A stretch of DNA of 64,000 nt from Lentzea californiensis (lineage in GTDB: Bacteria; Actinomycetota; Actinomycetes; Mycobacteriales; Pseudonocardiaceae): positions 248,001-312,000 of the forward strand of contig NZ_JANBBE010000011.1 of NCBI RefSeq assembly GCF_024648825.1, written 5' to 3'. Under the pieces are notes generated by a model that did no database searches, was not told the origin of the DNA, and saw only the letters and a program-made list of their open reading frames with translations. The position numbers and the translations under genes are program-made. Below, in pieces: positions 51,329 through 62,510 of this stretch (within the stretch, counting starts at the first letter, position 1; each line of letters starts with the position of its first letter).

Positions 51329-52297
51329 ATGAAGGCGATCGTCCAGGACAGGTATGGCTCTGCGGACGTGTTGGAACTGCAGGAGGTCGAACGCCCCGTG
51401 CCCGCCGCCGGCGAGGTGCTGGTGCGGGTGCGGGCGTCGTCGGTGAACGCCGCCGACTGGCACATCATGCGCGGTGACCCGTACTTCGCGCGGCTGTTCC
51501 TGGGCTTGAAGGGGCCGAAGACGCGGATCCGGGGGATGGACTTCGCGGGCGTGGTCGAGGAGACCGGGCCGGGTGTGGGCGGCATGGTGCAGGTCGGGGA
51601 CGAGGTGTTCGGCGAGGTCGAGGGGTCCTTCGCCGAATACGTCCGGGTGCCCGCGAACCTGGTCCAGCACAAGCCGTCCAACCTCACGTTCGAGCAGGCG
51701 GCGACGCTCCCGCTGGCGGGCAACACGGCGTGGATGGGGCTGAAGGACCTGCGGGCCGGGCAGAAGGTGCTGATCAACGGCGCGTCCGGCGGGGTGGGGC
51801 TGCTGGCGGTGCAGGTCGCCAAGGCGCGCAAGGCGGTCGTGACCGGGGTGTGCAGCACGCGCAACGTCGAGCAGGTCCGCTCGGTCGGCGCCGACCACGT
51901 CGTCGACTACGAGACCACGGACTTCACGCGTTCCGGGCAACGCTACGACCTCGTCTTCGACCTGGTGGGGAACAGGTCCATGGGCGAGTTGCGGGCGCTG
52001 CTCGCCGACGACGGCACGCTGGTGCTGTCCGGCGGCGGCAGCTTCACCGGGGGAGTGCTGTTCGGGCCGTACCGGCTGATCATCCAGGGCAAGCTGCTCG
52101 CGTCGTTCTCGCGGCAGCGGCTCGTGGTGCTGGAGGCCAAGCCCAGCAGGGACAACCTGGCCGCGCTGGCGGAGCTCGCGCAGTCGGGGCAGCTCGTGCC
52201 GGTGATCGAGCGGACCTACCCGCTGACCGACGTGGCCGACGCCATCCGGCACGTCGAGTCGGAGCACGCGCGAGCGAAGGTCGTCGTCACGGCCTGA
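51329..52297 (+). CDS. NAD(P)-dependent quinone oxidoreductase/MDR alcohol dehydrogenase
   Basis: The 322-residue MDR protein lacks structural-zinc Cys clusters. It has 'LVRVRASSVNAADWHIMRGDP', 'GMDFAGVVEETGPGV', 'ATLPLAGNTAWMGL', the nucleotide loop 'VLINGASGGVGLLAVQVAKA' and 'GADHVVDYETTDF'. This is the quinone-reductase-type subgroup common in actinomycetes. ATG 51329 follows AGCGAGGGA by eight bases. Confidence 0.88.
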   Translation: MKAIVQDRYGSADVLELQEVERPVPAAGEVLVRVRASSVNAADWHIMRGDPYFARLFLGLKGPKTRIRGMDFAGVVEETGPGVGGMVQVGDEVFGEVEGSFAEYVRVPANLVQHKPSNLTFEQAATLPLAGNTAWMGLKDLRAGQKVLINGASGGVGLLAVQVAKARKAVVTGVCSTRNVEQVRSVGADHVVDYETTDFTRSGQRYDLVFDLVGNRSMGELRALLADDGTLVLSGGGSFTGGVLFGPYRLIIQGKLLASFSRQRLVVLEAKPSRDNLAALAELAQSGQLVPVIERTYPLTDVADAIRHVESEHARAKVVVTA

Positions 52298-52365
52298 GCA
52301 TCTGTCCGGACCGCTCAGCGGTAAATCCCTGGCTTTTTCGCGGGCCGTGCGCCGACCATTCGGCC

Positions 52366-53838
52366 ATGGTCGAGGTTCGAGTCACCGGCGGCACGGTTCG
52401 CGGCACCGCTGAGCAGGGGATGGCGGTGTTCCGCGGCGTCCCGTTCGCGGCGCCGCCGGTCGGGGAGTTCCGTTTCGCCGCACCGCAACCGGTCTTGGCG
52501 TGGGACGGCGTGCGAGAGGTGCTGGCGTTCGGGCCGCCGCCACCGCAGGCCGCGGTGTTCGGCATGGACGGCATGGGCGCCGCCGGTGACGAGTGGCTGA
52601 CGGTGAACGTCTGGTCGCCCGACGTCGCCGGCGACCTGCCGGTGATGGTGTGGATCCAGGGCGGCGCCTACACGGTCGGCATGTCCGGCCTGCCCGAGTA
52701 CGACGGCGCGCGGCTCGCGTCCGGCGGTGTCGTCGTGGTGACGTTCAACTACCGCGTCGGCATCGAGGGGTTCGCGCTGATCGAGGGCGCCCCCGCGAAC
52801 CGCGGCCTGCTGGACCAGGTCGCGGCGCTCGAGTGGGTGCGCGACAACATCCGTGCGTTCGGTGGTGATCCGGCCCGCGTGACGGTCTTCGGCCAGTCGG
52901 CGGGCGGTGGTTCGGTGGCGGCGTTGCTGGCGATGCCCCGCGCCGCGGGCCTGTTCCACCGCGCGATCGCGAGCAGCGTGCCGGGCACGTTCTTCTCGCC
53001 GGAACTGGCCGCGGACATCGCTGCCGCGTGCGCTGCCGAGCTCGGGTTGCGCCCCACCGCCGCCGATTTGTCCACTGTGGAACCGGAACTGCTGCCCTCC
53101 GCGGGCGACGAGGTCATGGCCAAGATGCGGCAGTTCGAGCGGTGGGGCCAGGCCGCGCACAAGATGGTCCCGTTCGCGCCGGTGGTCGACGGCGACGTCC
53201 TGCCGATGACGCCGTGGGAGGCGCTGAAGTCGGGCTCCGGCCGCGATGTCGAGCTGATCACCGGGCACACACGCCACGAGCAGCGGCTTCTGTCCGTGTT
53301 GGAGGGTCTGATCGGCAGCGTGACGCCGGAGCAGGCGTCGGAGGCGCTGGAGGTGTTCGCGCCGGGCCTCGCGTATCCGGAGGTGGAGCCGGAGGAGCTG
53401 TTCGAGGTGGTCTGCTCGGACTGGCTGTTCCGGATGCCGTCGCTGCACCTCGCGGAGGCGCAGGTGGCGGCGGGCGGCCGCGCGCACGTCTACGTGGTGG
53501 CCTTCGAGCCGACCGAGGTGTTCCGCGCGTGCCACGGGGTCGACGTGCCGCTGGTGTTCGGCAACCTCGACCGCGGGCAGGCGGCCGCGGTGCTCGGCGA
53601 GATCACGCCGGAGGTGGAGGCGGTGTCGGCCCGGATGCGGGCGGCGTGGACGGGGTTCGCCGTGAACGGTGACCCCGGCTGGCTCGCCTACTCCGCCGAC
53701 CGCACCACGCGGGTCTTCGACGTCCAGGACGAGGTCACCGCGTACCCGGAAGAACGTTCGCGGTTGATCTGGCAGGACCACACGTGGGAATACCTGCCCC
53801 TGCGAGGCGTTGTACGCGCCGGAAGGGAGGTTCGATGA
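52366..53838 (+). CDS. Type B carboxylesterase (p-nitrobenzyl-esterase-like)
   Basis: The 490-residue protein has the family opening 'VRGTAEQGMAVFRGVPFAAPPVGEFRF', oxyanion 'VMVWIQGGAYTVG', Ser178 in 'VTVFGQSAGGGSVAALL', a Glu region in 'TGHTRHEQRLL' and the His in 'ACHGVDVPLVFGN'. No signal peptide, so it is cytoplasmic. Substrate unknown. Its stop overlaps the TPR gene start (ATGA). Confidence 0.9.
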   Translation: MVEVRVTGGTVRGTAEQGMAVFRGVPFAAPPVGEFRFAAPQPVLAWDGVREVLAFGPPPPQAAVFGMDGMGAAGDEWLTVNVWSPDVAGDLPVMVWIQGGAYTVGMSGLPEYDGARLASGGVVVVTFNYRVGIEGFALIEGAPANRGLLDQVAALEWVRDNIRAFGGDPARVTVFGQSAGGGSVAALLAMPRAAGLFHRAIASSVPGTFFSPELAADIAAACAAELGLRPTAADLSTVEPELLPSAGDEVMAKMRQFERWGQAAHKMVPFAPVVDGDVLPMTPWEALKSGSGRDVELITGHTRHEQRLLSVLEGLIGSVTPEQASEALEVFAPGLAYPEVEPEELFEVVCSDWLFRMPSLHLAEAQVAAGGRAHVYVVAFEPTEVFRACHGVDVPLVFGNLDRGQAAAVLGEITPEVEAVSARMRAAWTGFAVNGDPGWLAYSADRTTRVFDVQDEVTAYPEERSRLIWQDHTWEYLPLRGVVRAGREVR

Positions 53839-54275
53839 ACAACGAACTCTCGGTGCACGACAGCACGATGTTCAACGCCTACCAGCCGAACGGTGAGCCG
53901 GCGGCGGATCGCTGGGTGACGGCGATGCGCCTGTTCGACGCCGATCACGTCGAGACGCCTGCCGAGAGGTGGGAGCGCGCGCAGCTGCTGTTCGAGTCCC
54001 GCGACTACGTGAAGGCCGCGGAACTGCTGGCTGCTGTCGCCGGCGAGGTGCCGTTCCAGACGGACCTCCACCTGCTGCTCGCCCGCGCCTACTACCACTC
54101 GGCGCAGCTGAACAAGGCCGAGGCGCAACTCCGCGTGATCGTGGACCGCGCCCCCGTCGAGCACTACGCCCACCTGCTGCTCGGCCGCACGCTGGAGCGG
54201 CAGGGCCGGCCGGAGGAGGCCGCGCCCTGGCTCCGCCTCGCCGCCGCGTTCGGTGGGGAACTAGCCGAGGTCTAG
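53835..54275 (+). CDS. Tetratricopeptide-repeat protein
   Basis: The 146-residue protein has three TPR-like helical pairs ('ERWERAQLLFESRDYVKAAELLAAVA', 'TDLHLLLARAYYHSAQLNKAEAQLRVI', 'YAHLLLGRTLERQGRPEEAAPWLRLAAAF'). The N-terminal 'HDSTMFNAYQPNGE' is a recognisable tag of a conserved actinobacterial family of unknown role. ATG 53835 overlaps the esterase stop. The 3' end overlaps the convergent EphD-like gene by 15 bases. Confidence 0.82.
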   Translation: MNNELSVHDSTMFNAYQPNGEPAADRWVTAMRLFDADHVETPAERWERAQLLFESRDYVKAAELLAAVAGEVPFQTDLHLLLARAYYHSAQLNKAEAQLRVIVDRAPVEHYAHLLLGRTLERQGRPEEAAPWLRLAAAFGGELAEV

Positions 54276-55880
54276 CTTGGCGAACGTGCGCAGGAGGCCC
54301 GGTGCGACCCGGCTGGCGAGCCGGGCCGCCCTGGCCTCCGCCGTCACCGGCACGACGGGCTTGTTGCGGCGCACCGCTCGCACGATCTCGCGCGCCACGC
54401 CTTCGGGGCCGAAGCCACGCTGGCCGTAGATCCGGGACGCTCGGTCCTGCTTGCGGCGCTCCTCCTCGGAGCTGACACCGGAGAACGTCGTGGTCGCGGT
54501 GATGTTCGTGTTCACCACTCCCGGGCAGATCGCGCTGACGCCGATGGCGTGCGGCGCCAGCTCGGCTCGCAGGCAGTCCGACAGCATGAACACCGCCGCC
54601 TTGCTGGTGGCGTACGCGGAGAGGATCTTCGACGGCAGGTAGGCCGCCGCCGAGGACAGGTTCACGATGTGGCCGCCCTCGCCGCGTTCGACCATCAGCT
54701 CGCCGAACGCCCGGCAGCCGTGCACGACACCCCACAGGTTGACGTCCAGCACCCGTTGCCACTGCTCGGTCGAGGTCGACAGGAACGACCCGGAGTGGCC
54801 GATGCCGGCGTTGTTCACGACCACGTCGGGCACTCCGTGCTCGTCCGCGACCTGCCGCGCCCAGGCCCGTACCGCCTCCTCTGAGCGCACGTCGACCTCG
54901 TAGGCGTGGCCGTCCACCATGCCCGCCGTCTCCTTTGCCGCGGCGAAGTCCACATCGGACACCACGACCCGAGCACCCGCCTTGGCGAACGCCACCGCGG
55001 TCGCCCGCCCGATGCCGCTGCCACCACCCGTGATCACGACGAGTTCGCGCTTCGGCGTGGAGTCCGAGACGAACTCGCTGATCATCCGGGCGAGCGGCTC
55101 CGGGTGGCTCAGCGGCGCCCAGTGCCCGGCCGCGATCTTCCTGCGCGTGAGCGACGGCACCCAGCTTTCGAGGTCCAGCGGTTCGGTGCGGATGTAGCGG
55201 TCGTGGACCGGCTGGACGACCTGCACCGGCATGGGTGCGAAACGCTGCCGCGGCGACCGCATGACCTGCCGGATGTTGGCTCGGTACAACGAGATCCCGC
55301 GCACCGCGTCGGAGGTGATCGTGCGCGCGGGCTTGACCTCGACGCCCTCCAGCCGCCGCAGCACGCCTCCCCAGCGCGGGCCGAGGTAGAGCCGCCAGAA
55401 CAGGGGCGCGACCACCGGCAGCTGGAACGCGCCGATGTACCAGGATCGCAGCAACTGCCGGAGGCGGGCGATCGACAACCCCTTCCGCGACCAGTGCGCC
55501 ATGTGGTCGAGGCACGGTCCGGAGATGGAGGTGAACGTGGCGATCCGCGCGCCGGGCGTGGTCACCGCCTCCCAGGACTGGATCGACCCCCAGTCGTGGC
55601 CGACCAGGTGCACCGGCTCGTCCGGGCTGACCGCGTCGATCACCGCGAACAGGTCCGCCGCCAGCCGTTCGAGCCGGTAACCGTCCTCAGTGGACGGCGG
55701 CGTCGACTCACCGGCGCCGCGCACGTCGTACGTGACGACGCGGAAGTCCTTCTCCAGGAAGGCGGCCACGCGGTCCCAGACCTCATGCGTGTCCGGATAC
55801 CCGTGCACCAGGACCACCGTCGGGCCGGACGTGCCGCGCACCTGCACGGCGAGTTCGACTTCCCCGGAACGCACCTTCAC
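54261..55880 (-). CDS. EphD-like fusion: alpha/beta hydrolase plus short-chain dehydrogenase
   Basis: The 539-residue protein has two enzymes in one chain. The N-terminal half is an epoxide-hydrolase-type fold ('VVLVHGYPDTHEVWDR', nucleophile Asp96 in 'LVGHDWGS', His in 'AAGHWAPLSHPE'). From about residue 280 an SDR follows ('VVITGGGSGIGRATAVAFA', 'VVNNAGIGHSG', 'SSAAAYLPSKILSAYATSKAA' with Y-x-x-x-K). This is the layout of mycobacterial EphD, which acts on lipid epoxides. GTG 55880 overlaps the reductase stop by four bases. It is third in the TetR-linked operon. Confidence 0.88.
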   Translation of the reverse strand: MKVRSGEVELAVQVRGTSGPTVVLVHGYPDTHEVWDRVAAFLEKDFRVVTYDVRGAGESTPPSTEDGYRLERLAADLFAVIDAVSPDEPVHLVGHDWGSIQSWEAVTTPGARIATFTSISGPCLDHMAHWSRKGLSIARLRQLLRSWYIGAFQLPVVAPLFWRLYLGPRWGGVLRRLEGVEVKPARTITSDAVRGISLYRANIRQVMRSPRQRFAPMPVQVVQPVHDRYIRTEPLDLESWVPSLTRRKIAAGHWAPLSHPEPLARMISEFVSDSTPKRELVVITGGGSGIGRATAVAFAKAGARVVVSDVDFAAAKETAGMVDGHAYEVDVRSEEAVRAWARQVADEHGVPDVVVNNAGIGHSGSFLSTSTEQWQRVLDVNLWGVVHGCRAFGELMVERGEGGHIVNLSSAAAYLPSKILSAYATSKAAVFMLSDCLRAELAPHAIGVSAICPGVVNTNITATTTFSGVSSEEERRKQDRASRIYGQRGFGPEGVAREIVRAVRRNKPVVPVTAEARAARLASRVAPGLLRTFAKLDLG

Positions 55881-56773
55881 ATGTCCTCCAAGACGAGTCG
55901 GTCACCGGTGGGCCGGTCCACGCAGATCCGCACGCCGCCGACGTCGCACGTGCCGCAGAACCCCTGCCGGCAGGAGTAGGCGACCGACGGCCGGAAGTCC
56001 CTGATCACGTCGAGCGCCGACCGGTCGGCCGGCACGTCGAGGGATACCCCGCTGCGCCGCAGCTCGACCGCGAACGGCCGCCCGTCGACGATCGGCGGAG
56101 GGCTGAAGCGTTCGAAGTGCAGCCAGCGCGACGAGAACTCGGCTCGCACCTGGTCGAGCATCGACGCCGGTCCACAGCAGTACACGGCGCCTCGCGGCGA
56201 TGCGTCCCCGAGCAGCGCCGGGCCGCGTCCGATCCGCACGTCGACGCGGCCGGCTGGGAGCTCGTCCAGGAACGGCATCGCCGCCGTCGACCGCCCGCAG
56301 TACACGAGCCGCCAGTCGAGGCCCGCCCGCGCGGCCGCGTGCACCATCGGCAGGATCGCGGTGATCCCGATGCCGCCCGCCACGAACACGACGGGCCCGA
56401 TCCCGGCGAACGGGAAGGCGTTGCGCGGTCCCCGCACCTGGATCCGGTCGCCGACCCGCAGGGCCTGCACCTCGCGCGAACCGGCGCCGACCTCGCGGAC
56501 CGCGATCCGGTAGGTGTCCTCGCCCGGATCACCGCACAACGAGTACTGGCGGCGCAGCCCGGACGGCAGGTGCAGGTCGAGGTGGCAGCCGGGTTGCCAG
56601 GCGGGCAGTGCCGGCCCGCCGAAGCGGAGGGAGACCACGCCCTCCGCGACCTGTGAGCGTTCGACGACGTCGAGCCACAACGCATCGCGCGCGGCACCGG
56701 GTCGCGCCCGGCCGCCGAACCGCGTGACCGCGGCGTCGTAGAGGTTCCCGAACCGGGTCAGGCCGGTGAGCAT
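55877..56773 (-). CDS. Ferredoxin-NAD(P) reductase with C-terminal [2Fe-2S] domain (phthalate dioxygenase reductase type)
   Basis: The 298-residue protein has a flavin domain ('RRQYSLCGDP', the RxYSL FMN/FAD motif), an NAD(P) domain ('VVFVAGGIGITAILPM', 'CCGPASML') and a plant-type ferredoxin tail with 'YSCRQGFCGTCDV' and a final 'ICVD' Cys, giving the four cluster ligands. It should pass electrons from NAD(P)H to an oxygenase. ATG 56773 overlaps the upstream stop by one base. The upstream PF10118-like protein is the likely electron acceptor. Confidence 0.9.
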   Translation of the reverse strand: MLTGLTRFGNLYDAAVTRFGGRARPGAARDALWLDVVERSQVAEGVVSLRFGGPALPAWQPGCHLDLHLPSGLRRQYSLCGDPGEDTYRIAVREVGAGSREVQALRVGDRIQVRGPRNAFPFAGIGPVVFVAGGIGITAILPMVHAAARAGLDWRLVYCGRSTAAMPFLDELPAGRVDVRIGRGPALLGDASPRGAVYCCGPASMLDQVRAEFSSRWLHFERFSPPPIVDGRPFAVELRRSGVSLDVPADRSALDVIRDFRPSVAYSCRQGFCGTCDVGGVRICVDRPTGDRLVLEDM

Positions 56774-57630
56774 CAGTGCGCCTCGCGGGCGGCGGGGGAG
56801 GAGGCGAGGTACGCGATCGCCTGCGCCGTCGACCCTTCCTGCTTCGGGTGGTAAGCCGGGTGGAAGTACCGCAGGAACGCCCGGAAGACCTCCGGCAGCT
56901 TCGGCAGCAAGCCGCGCCTGGCAGCCCGCGCGAACTCCCGCCAGGTGAGCCGCACCGTCGTGGTCCGGTCCGCGCGCACCATGAACCGCGCCCCGCGCAC
57001 CCACAGCCAGAACAGCACCGGCGCGACCAGCAGCATCGCCCGCGCCCGCCGCACGTACCGGCGGTCGAGGTGGCACATCAGGTCGTACGCGACGCTGCGG
57101 TGCTCGACCTCCTCGGCGGCGTGCCAGCGCAGCAGGTCCAGCATCACCGGGTGGATGCCCGCCCGGTCGAGCGCGCCGGCGTTCAGCATCCAGTCGCCCA
57201 GGTAGGCCGTGAAGTGCTCGACGGCGGCGACGATCGCGACCCGTTCGATCAGTTGTTCGCGCGCCTGTTCCCCGGTCAGCCCGGCCTGGGGGCCGAGGAT
57301 CCGCTGGAAGACGTGCTCCATCTGCCGGGTGAACGGCCGCGGGTCCAGTCCGTTGGCGAGCAGGTGGTCCAGGACCTCGCTGTGCGCCTCGGCGTGCATG
57401 GCCTCCTGCCCGATGAACCCGAGCACGTCCTCGCGCAGCGTGTCGTCGGAGATCAGCGGCACGGCCTGCTGGAACGTCCGCACGAACCACCGCTCGCCCT
57501 CGGGCAGCAGCAGGTGCAGGACGTTCATGACGTGCGTGGTCACCGGCTCGTCCGGCACCCAGTGCATCGGCAGGGTCGACCAGTCGAACTGCACGTCACG
57601 CGGCTGCAGAACGAGGTTGTCCGGCTCCAT
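56773..57630 (-). CDS. PF10118-like metal-dependent hydrolase/putative diiron oxygenase
   Basis: The 285-residue all-helical protein has two ExxH pairs, 'GQEAMHAEAHSEVLD' and 'HAAEEVEHRSVAYDL', and 'VAAVEHFTAYLGDW', the pattern of the PF10118 family. The paired motifs look like a ferritin-type diiron site. A ferredoxin-type reductase and a lipid-epoxide-type fusion follow in the same operon, so a role as an oxygenase acting on a lipid is a reasonable inference. ATG 57630. Confidence 0.8.
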   Translation of the reverse strand: MEPDNLVLQPRDVQFDWSTLPMHWVPDEPVTTHVMNVLHLLLPEGERWFVRTFQQAVPLISDDTLREDVLGFIGQEAMHAEAHSEVLDHLLANGLDPRPFTRQMEHVFQRILGPQAGLTGEQAREQLIERVAIVAAVEHFTAYLGDWMLNAGALDRAGIHPVMLDLLRWHAAEEVEHRSVAYDLMCHLDRRYVRRARAMLLVAPVLFWLWVRGARFMVRADRTTTVRLTWREFARAARRGLLPKLPEVFRAFLRYFHPAYHPKQEGSTAQAIAYLASSPAAREAH

Positions 57631-57650
57631 CGCAGTACCTCCGCCAATTA

Positions 57651-57690
57651 CTACGCCTGCGTAGCTTTGTGAAAGCTACGCCACCGTAGC
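57651..57690. promoter_or_regulatory. TetR operator array
   Basis: Four half-sites of CTACG/CGTAG alternate in 40 bases: CTACGC (57651), GCGTAG (57659), GCTACGC (57675) and CGTAGC (57685). The central pair forms a perfect 10-bp palindrome, GCGTAGCTTT-GTG-AAAGCTACGC (57659-57681). It fills the gap between the TetR gene and the divergent operon. Confidence 0.8.
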
Positions 57691-57701
57691 AATATGGCGG
57701 G

Positions 57702-58313
57702 GTGAACACAACGCGTCGCAAGTACGCCCGCCGCCTGCCGCCGGAGCAGCGCCGCGAGCAGCTGCTGGACGCCGCGCTGAGCCTCATCCCGGCCGGGTTC
57801 GACACCGTGACCATGGAGTCGGTCGCGAAACACGCCGAAGTCACCAAGCCCGTGCTCTACGACCTGTTCGCCAACCGGGGCGAGCTCATCAGCGCCCTGC
57901 TCGAACGCGAGGCCGGCCGCGCCACCGAACAGGTCCTGGCCGCCCTGCCCACGGACTTCGCCACCCGGACCCCGGACGACGCCTTCGCCGACGCCGTCCG
58001 GGTCTTCGTGAACGCCGTGGTCGAGGCCCCTGACCGCTGGCGCCTCGTGCTGCTCCCGCCGGAGGGCACCCCGCCCGAGTTCCGCGACCAGGTCGAGCTG
58101 GTCCGCGCCGGCGTGCTGGCCCAGATCGAGGACCTCGCCGCCCTGGGCCTGAAGGAGCTCGGCCGCCTCGACGACCTCGACTCGGCCCTGCTGGGCCACG
58201 CGATGCTCGCCCTCGCCGAGATGTCCGGCCGCCTCGTGCTCACCGACCCGGAGAAGTTCACGCCGGACCGGCTGGCGGCCTTCGTGACCCGGATCGCCCA
58301 CGGCCTGCGCTGA
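57702..58313 (+). CDS. TetR-family transcriptional regulator
   Basis: The 203-residue protein has the TetR HTH 'RREQLLDAALSLIPAGFDTVTMESVAKHAEVTKPVLYDLFANRGELISALL' (seen in parts, residues about 18-68) and a helical ligand-binding domain with 'LLPPEGTPPEFRDQVELVRAGV'. GTG 57702. It likely represses both itself and the PF10118-reductase-EphD operon through the array at 57651. Confidence 0.9.
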   Translation: MNTTRRKYARRLPPEQRREQLLDAALSLIPAGFDTVTMESVAKHAEVTKPVLYDLFANRGELISALLEREAGRATEQVLAALPTDFATRTPDDAFADAVRVFVNAVVEAPDRWRLVLLPPEGTPPEFRDQVELVRAGVLAQIEDLAALGLKELGRLDDLDSALLGHAMLALAEMSGRLVLTDPEKFTPDRLAAFVTRIAHGLR

Positions 58314-58328
58314 GCGTCCGGGACGTCG

Positions 58329-59282
58329 TCACCGCCTGGTGCGCACGTGCGTGAGCAGCGCCAGCCCGGTCGGGTCGGGGCCCGCGGACACGTCGCAGCC
58401 CGGCAGCAACGCCCGGACGGCGCGCTCGTCGCGTTCGACCACCGACCAGTCCATCAGGTACTCGAGCGACCACCGGAACGGGTTGCCGGTCGTGCTGCTG
58501 GAGAAGTAGAACGTGCCGCCGGGACGGCAGAGCCTGGTCAGCACGGCCTCGGTCAGCCGCACGGCCGCCTTGTCGTTGAGGTAGTCGTACAGGCCGTTGA
58601 CCAGCACCAGGTCGAACGGCCCGAGCTCGGCGAGCTTCGGCAGCGCGCGGAACACGTTGCCGGGAACCGCGGTCGTGACCTCGCCCAGCAGCCCGAGCCG
58701 CTTCTGCGCCAGTTCCAGCGCGTCCGGGTCGACGTCGGTGAGCACGAACCGGTCGCCGGGCCGCAGGATGCCCGGCGGGATGAGCCGCAGGTCGGGGGCG
58801 GCGCCGGACGCGATCAGCAGCACCGAACGCGGGCCGCCCCGCGGCGCGGTCAGGCAGTCGCTGATCAGCCGGGCCTGGTGCATCACCCGGTTGCGCTGCT
58901 GCTGGGTGATCGCGGAGCCCTGCAGGTGCGCCTCGACGTGCCAGCCGAGCGTGCCGGCCTGGGAGTTGTTCGCCTGCGCCATCACGTGTTCGACCAGCTG
59001 GAAGTCACTCGGATAGCCGCGCGCCCACTCGTTCTCGTCACGCGTGAAGGGGGAGCGTGAACACTTCGAGCGCGCGGGCTGGACGATCGCGGCGATGTCC
59101 TCGTCCGGCACGCCCGCGAGCACGGCCGCGCCGATCTGCGTGCTGAGCGTGCGCAAACGGCCACCGACCAGCATGTGCGCCGACGGGTCCGCGAGGTCGA
59201 ACTCCCTCTCACTGCGCAGGAAGCCGTCGACGGCGTCGTTCAGCCGGTGCAGGACGTCGGTGCTGTGCGGGAGCACGGTCAT
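58329..59282 (-). CDS. Class I SAM-dependent methyltransferase, unknown acceptor
   Basis: The 317-residue protein has an N-terminal helical domain with 'RGYPSDFQLVEHVMAQANNS' and 'QGSAITQQQRNRVMHQARL'. A Rossmann part follows ('SVLLIASGAAPDLRLI', 'RFVLTDVDPDALELAQKRL', 'FDLVLVNGLYDYLNDKAAV', 'GGTFYFSSS'). The N-terminal block recalls PhcB-like fatty-acid methyl-ester synthases, but weakly. Cys are few. ATG 59282 follows GAGGAAG by six bases; the codon at 59285 is TTG. Confidence 0.75.
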   Translation of the reverse strand: MTVLPHSTDVLHRLNDAVDGFLRSEREFDLADPSAHMLVGGRLRTLSTQIGAAVLAGVPDEDIAAIVQPARSKCSRSPFTRDENEWARGYPSDFQLVEHVMAQANNSQAGTLGWHVEAHLQGSAITQQQRNRVMHQARLISDCLTAPRGGPRSVLLIASGAAPDLRLIPPGILRPGDRFVLTDVDPDALELAQKRLGLLGEVTTAVPGNVFRALPKLAELGPFDLVLVNGLYDYLNDKAAVRLTEAVLTRLCRPGGTFYFSSSTTGNPFRWSLEYLMDWSVVERDERAVRALLPGCDVSAGPDPTGLALLTHVRTRR

Positions 59283-59352
59283 CAACCACTTCCTCGGTGC
59301 GGCAACGGGTTCCAGAGACTGTCAGGCCGAGCGGCTGATCAACAGGGTCTTT

Positions 59353-59380
59353 CGGGTAATACGGGGAAAACCCCGACCCG
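59353..59380 (-). terminator. Nested hairpin terminator for the SGNH lipoprotein gene
   Basis: CGGGG-AAAA-CCCCG (59362-59375) is flanked by CGGGT (59353-59357) and ACCCG (59376-59380). On the minus strand it lies 30 bases after the stop, with a TTTT loop. Confidence 0.6.
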
Positions 59381-59410
59381 GTTCGCCGGAGATCGCCCAG
59401 TCGCGTGACG

Positions 59411-60253
59411 TCAGCGACTCGCCGCGGTGACGGCCTCCGCGATCGCCTGGTGACCGGCGGGCGTCGGATGAACGTCGGTGCGGTCGCAGAAGTAGGTGAG
59501 CGTGCACACCTTGGCGACCGAGGCCGGGATCTGGCCGTACTTCGGGTCCTGCGTCAGCTCGGTCAGCGCGCCGTAGCCGCCGGTCGAGCTCGTGACGTCG
59601 GCGAACTTCGCGCCGAACCTGCCGTACTGGGCCGCGATCTTCGTGTTGAAGTCCTGGAACATCGTGACCGACAGCCGGGCGAGGTTCTTGCCGTTCGGGA
59701 ACGACGGGTTCACCCAGGCGCCGAGGAAGACGTCCGGGTAGGTCAGCCCGACGATCTTCACGTCCGGCGCGGCCTCCCTCAGTTCGGTGAGCGCGCCGGC
59801 GACGTTGGTCTGGATGTCGGCGACGGTCCTGGTCGCGCACTCCAGCGGTTCCTGCGACAGCGCGCACGGCGCCAGGTCGTTGCCGCCGATCACCACCGTG
59901 ACCAGGCCGGTCTTGCGGCCGCGCAGCGCGTCGACCGCGGCGTCGAGCTGGGTCTTGCCGCCGGCGTCGGGCCCGCAGGCCGGTTTGGAGGCGAGGTCGG
60001 CGGACGTGGCGCCGTTGCAGGCCAGGTTGATCAGCTCGAGGCCCGACTCCCTCGCGACGATCTGCGCGAAGCTCTCAGCGGTGCCGCCCGGCCCGAAGCC
60101 CGTCGCGTAGGAGTCGCCGATCGACACGTGGACCTGCTGCTCGTCCGGCGGCTGCTCGCTGCCGGACGCAGGCGCCGGGACGGGCGCGGGTGGCGGCGAG
60201 GAGCACGCGCCCAACGCCACCAGTAGCGTCAAGACCAGCGCAAACCTCGGCAC
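59411..60253 (-). CDS. SGNH-hydrolase lipoprotein
   Basis: The 280-residue protein has a lipoprotein leader with lipobox 'LVALGAC' (Cys17) and a Pro-rich linker. SGNH blocks follow: 'VSIGDSYATGFGPGG', 'LACNGATSADL', 'VVIGGNDLAPC' and 'DVHPTPAGH'. It would be a membrane-anchored lipase or esterase outside the cell. GTG 60253. The second such enzyme in the window is at 16239; they belong to the same broad group. Confidence 0.85.
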   Translation of the reverse strand: MPRFALVLTLLVALGACSSPPPAPVPAPASGSEQPPDEQQVHVSIGDSYATGFGPGGTAESFAQIVARESGLELINLACNGATSADLASKPACGPDAGGKTQLDAAVDALRGRKTGLVTVVIGGNDLAPCALSQEPLECATRTVADIQTNVAGALTELREAAPDVKIVGLTYPDVFLGAWVNPSFPNGKNLARLSVTMFQDFNTKIAAQYGRFGAKFADVTSSTGGYGALTELTQDPKYGQIPASVAKVCTLTYFCDRTDVHPTPAGHQAIAEAVTAASR

Positions 60254-60314
60254 AACCGCTCCTCCTGTCCGGAACTGATGTGCCGAGGCTACGAAACCGC
60301 CCGTGAGGGTCCTG

Positions 60315-62499
<2,185 letters not shown>

Positions 62500-62510
<11 letters not shown>

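Noticed and set aside
53872-55515. A 547-codon minus-strand open frame in the EphD-like region
   Set aside because: It is the alternate frame of the EphD-like gene and lacks any domain signature.
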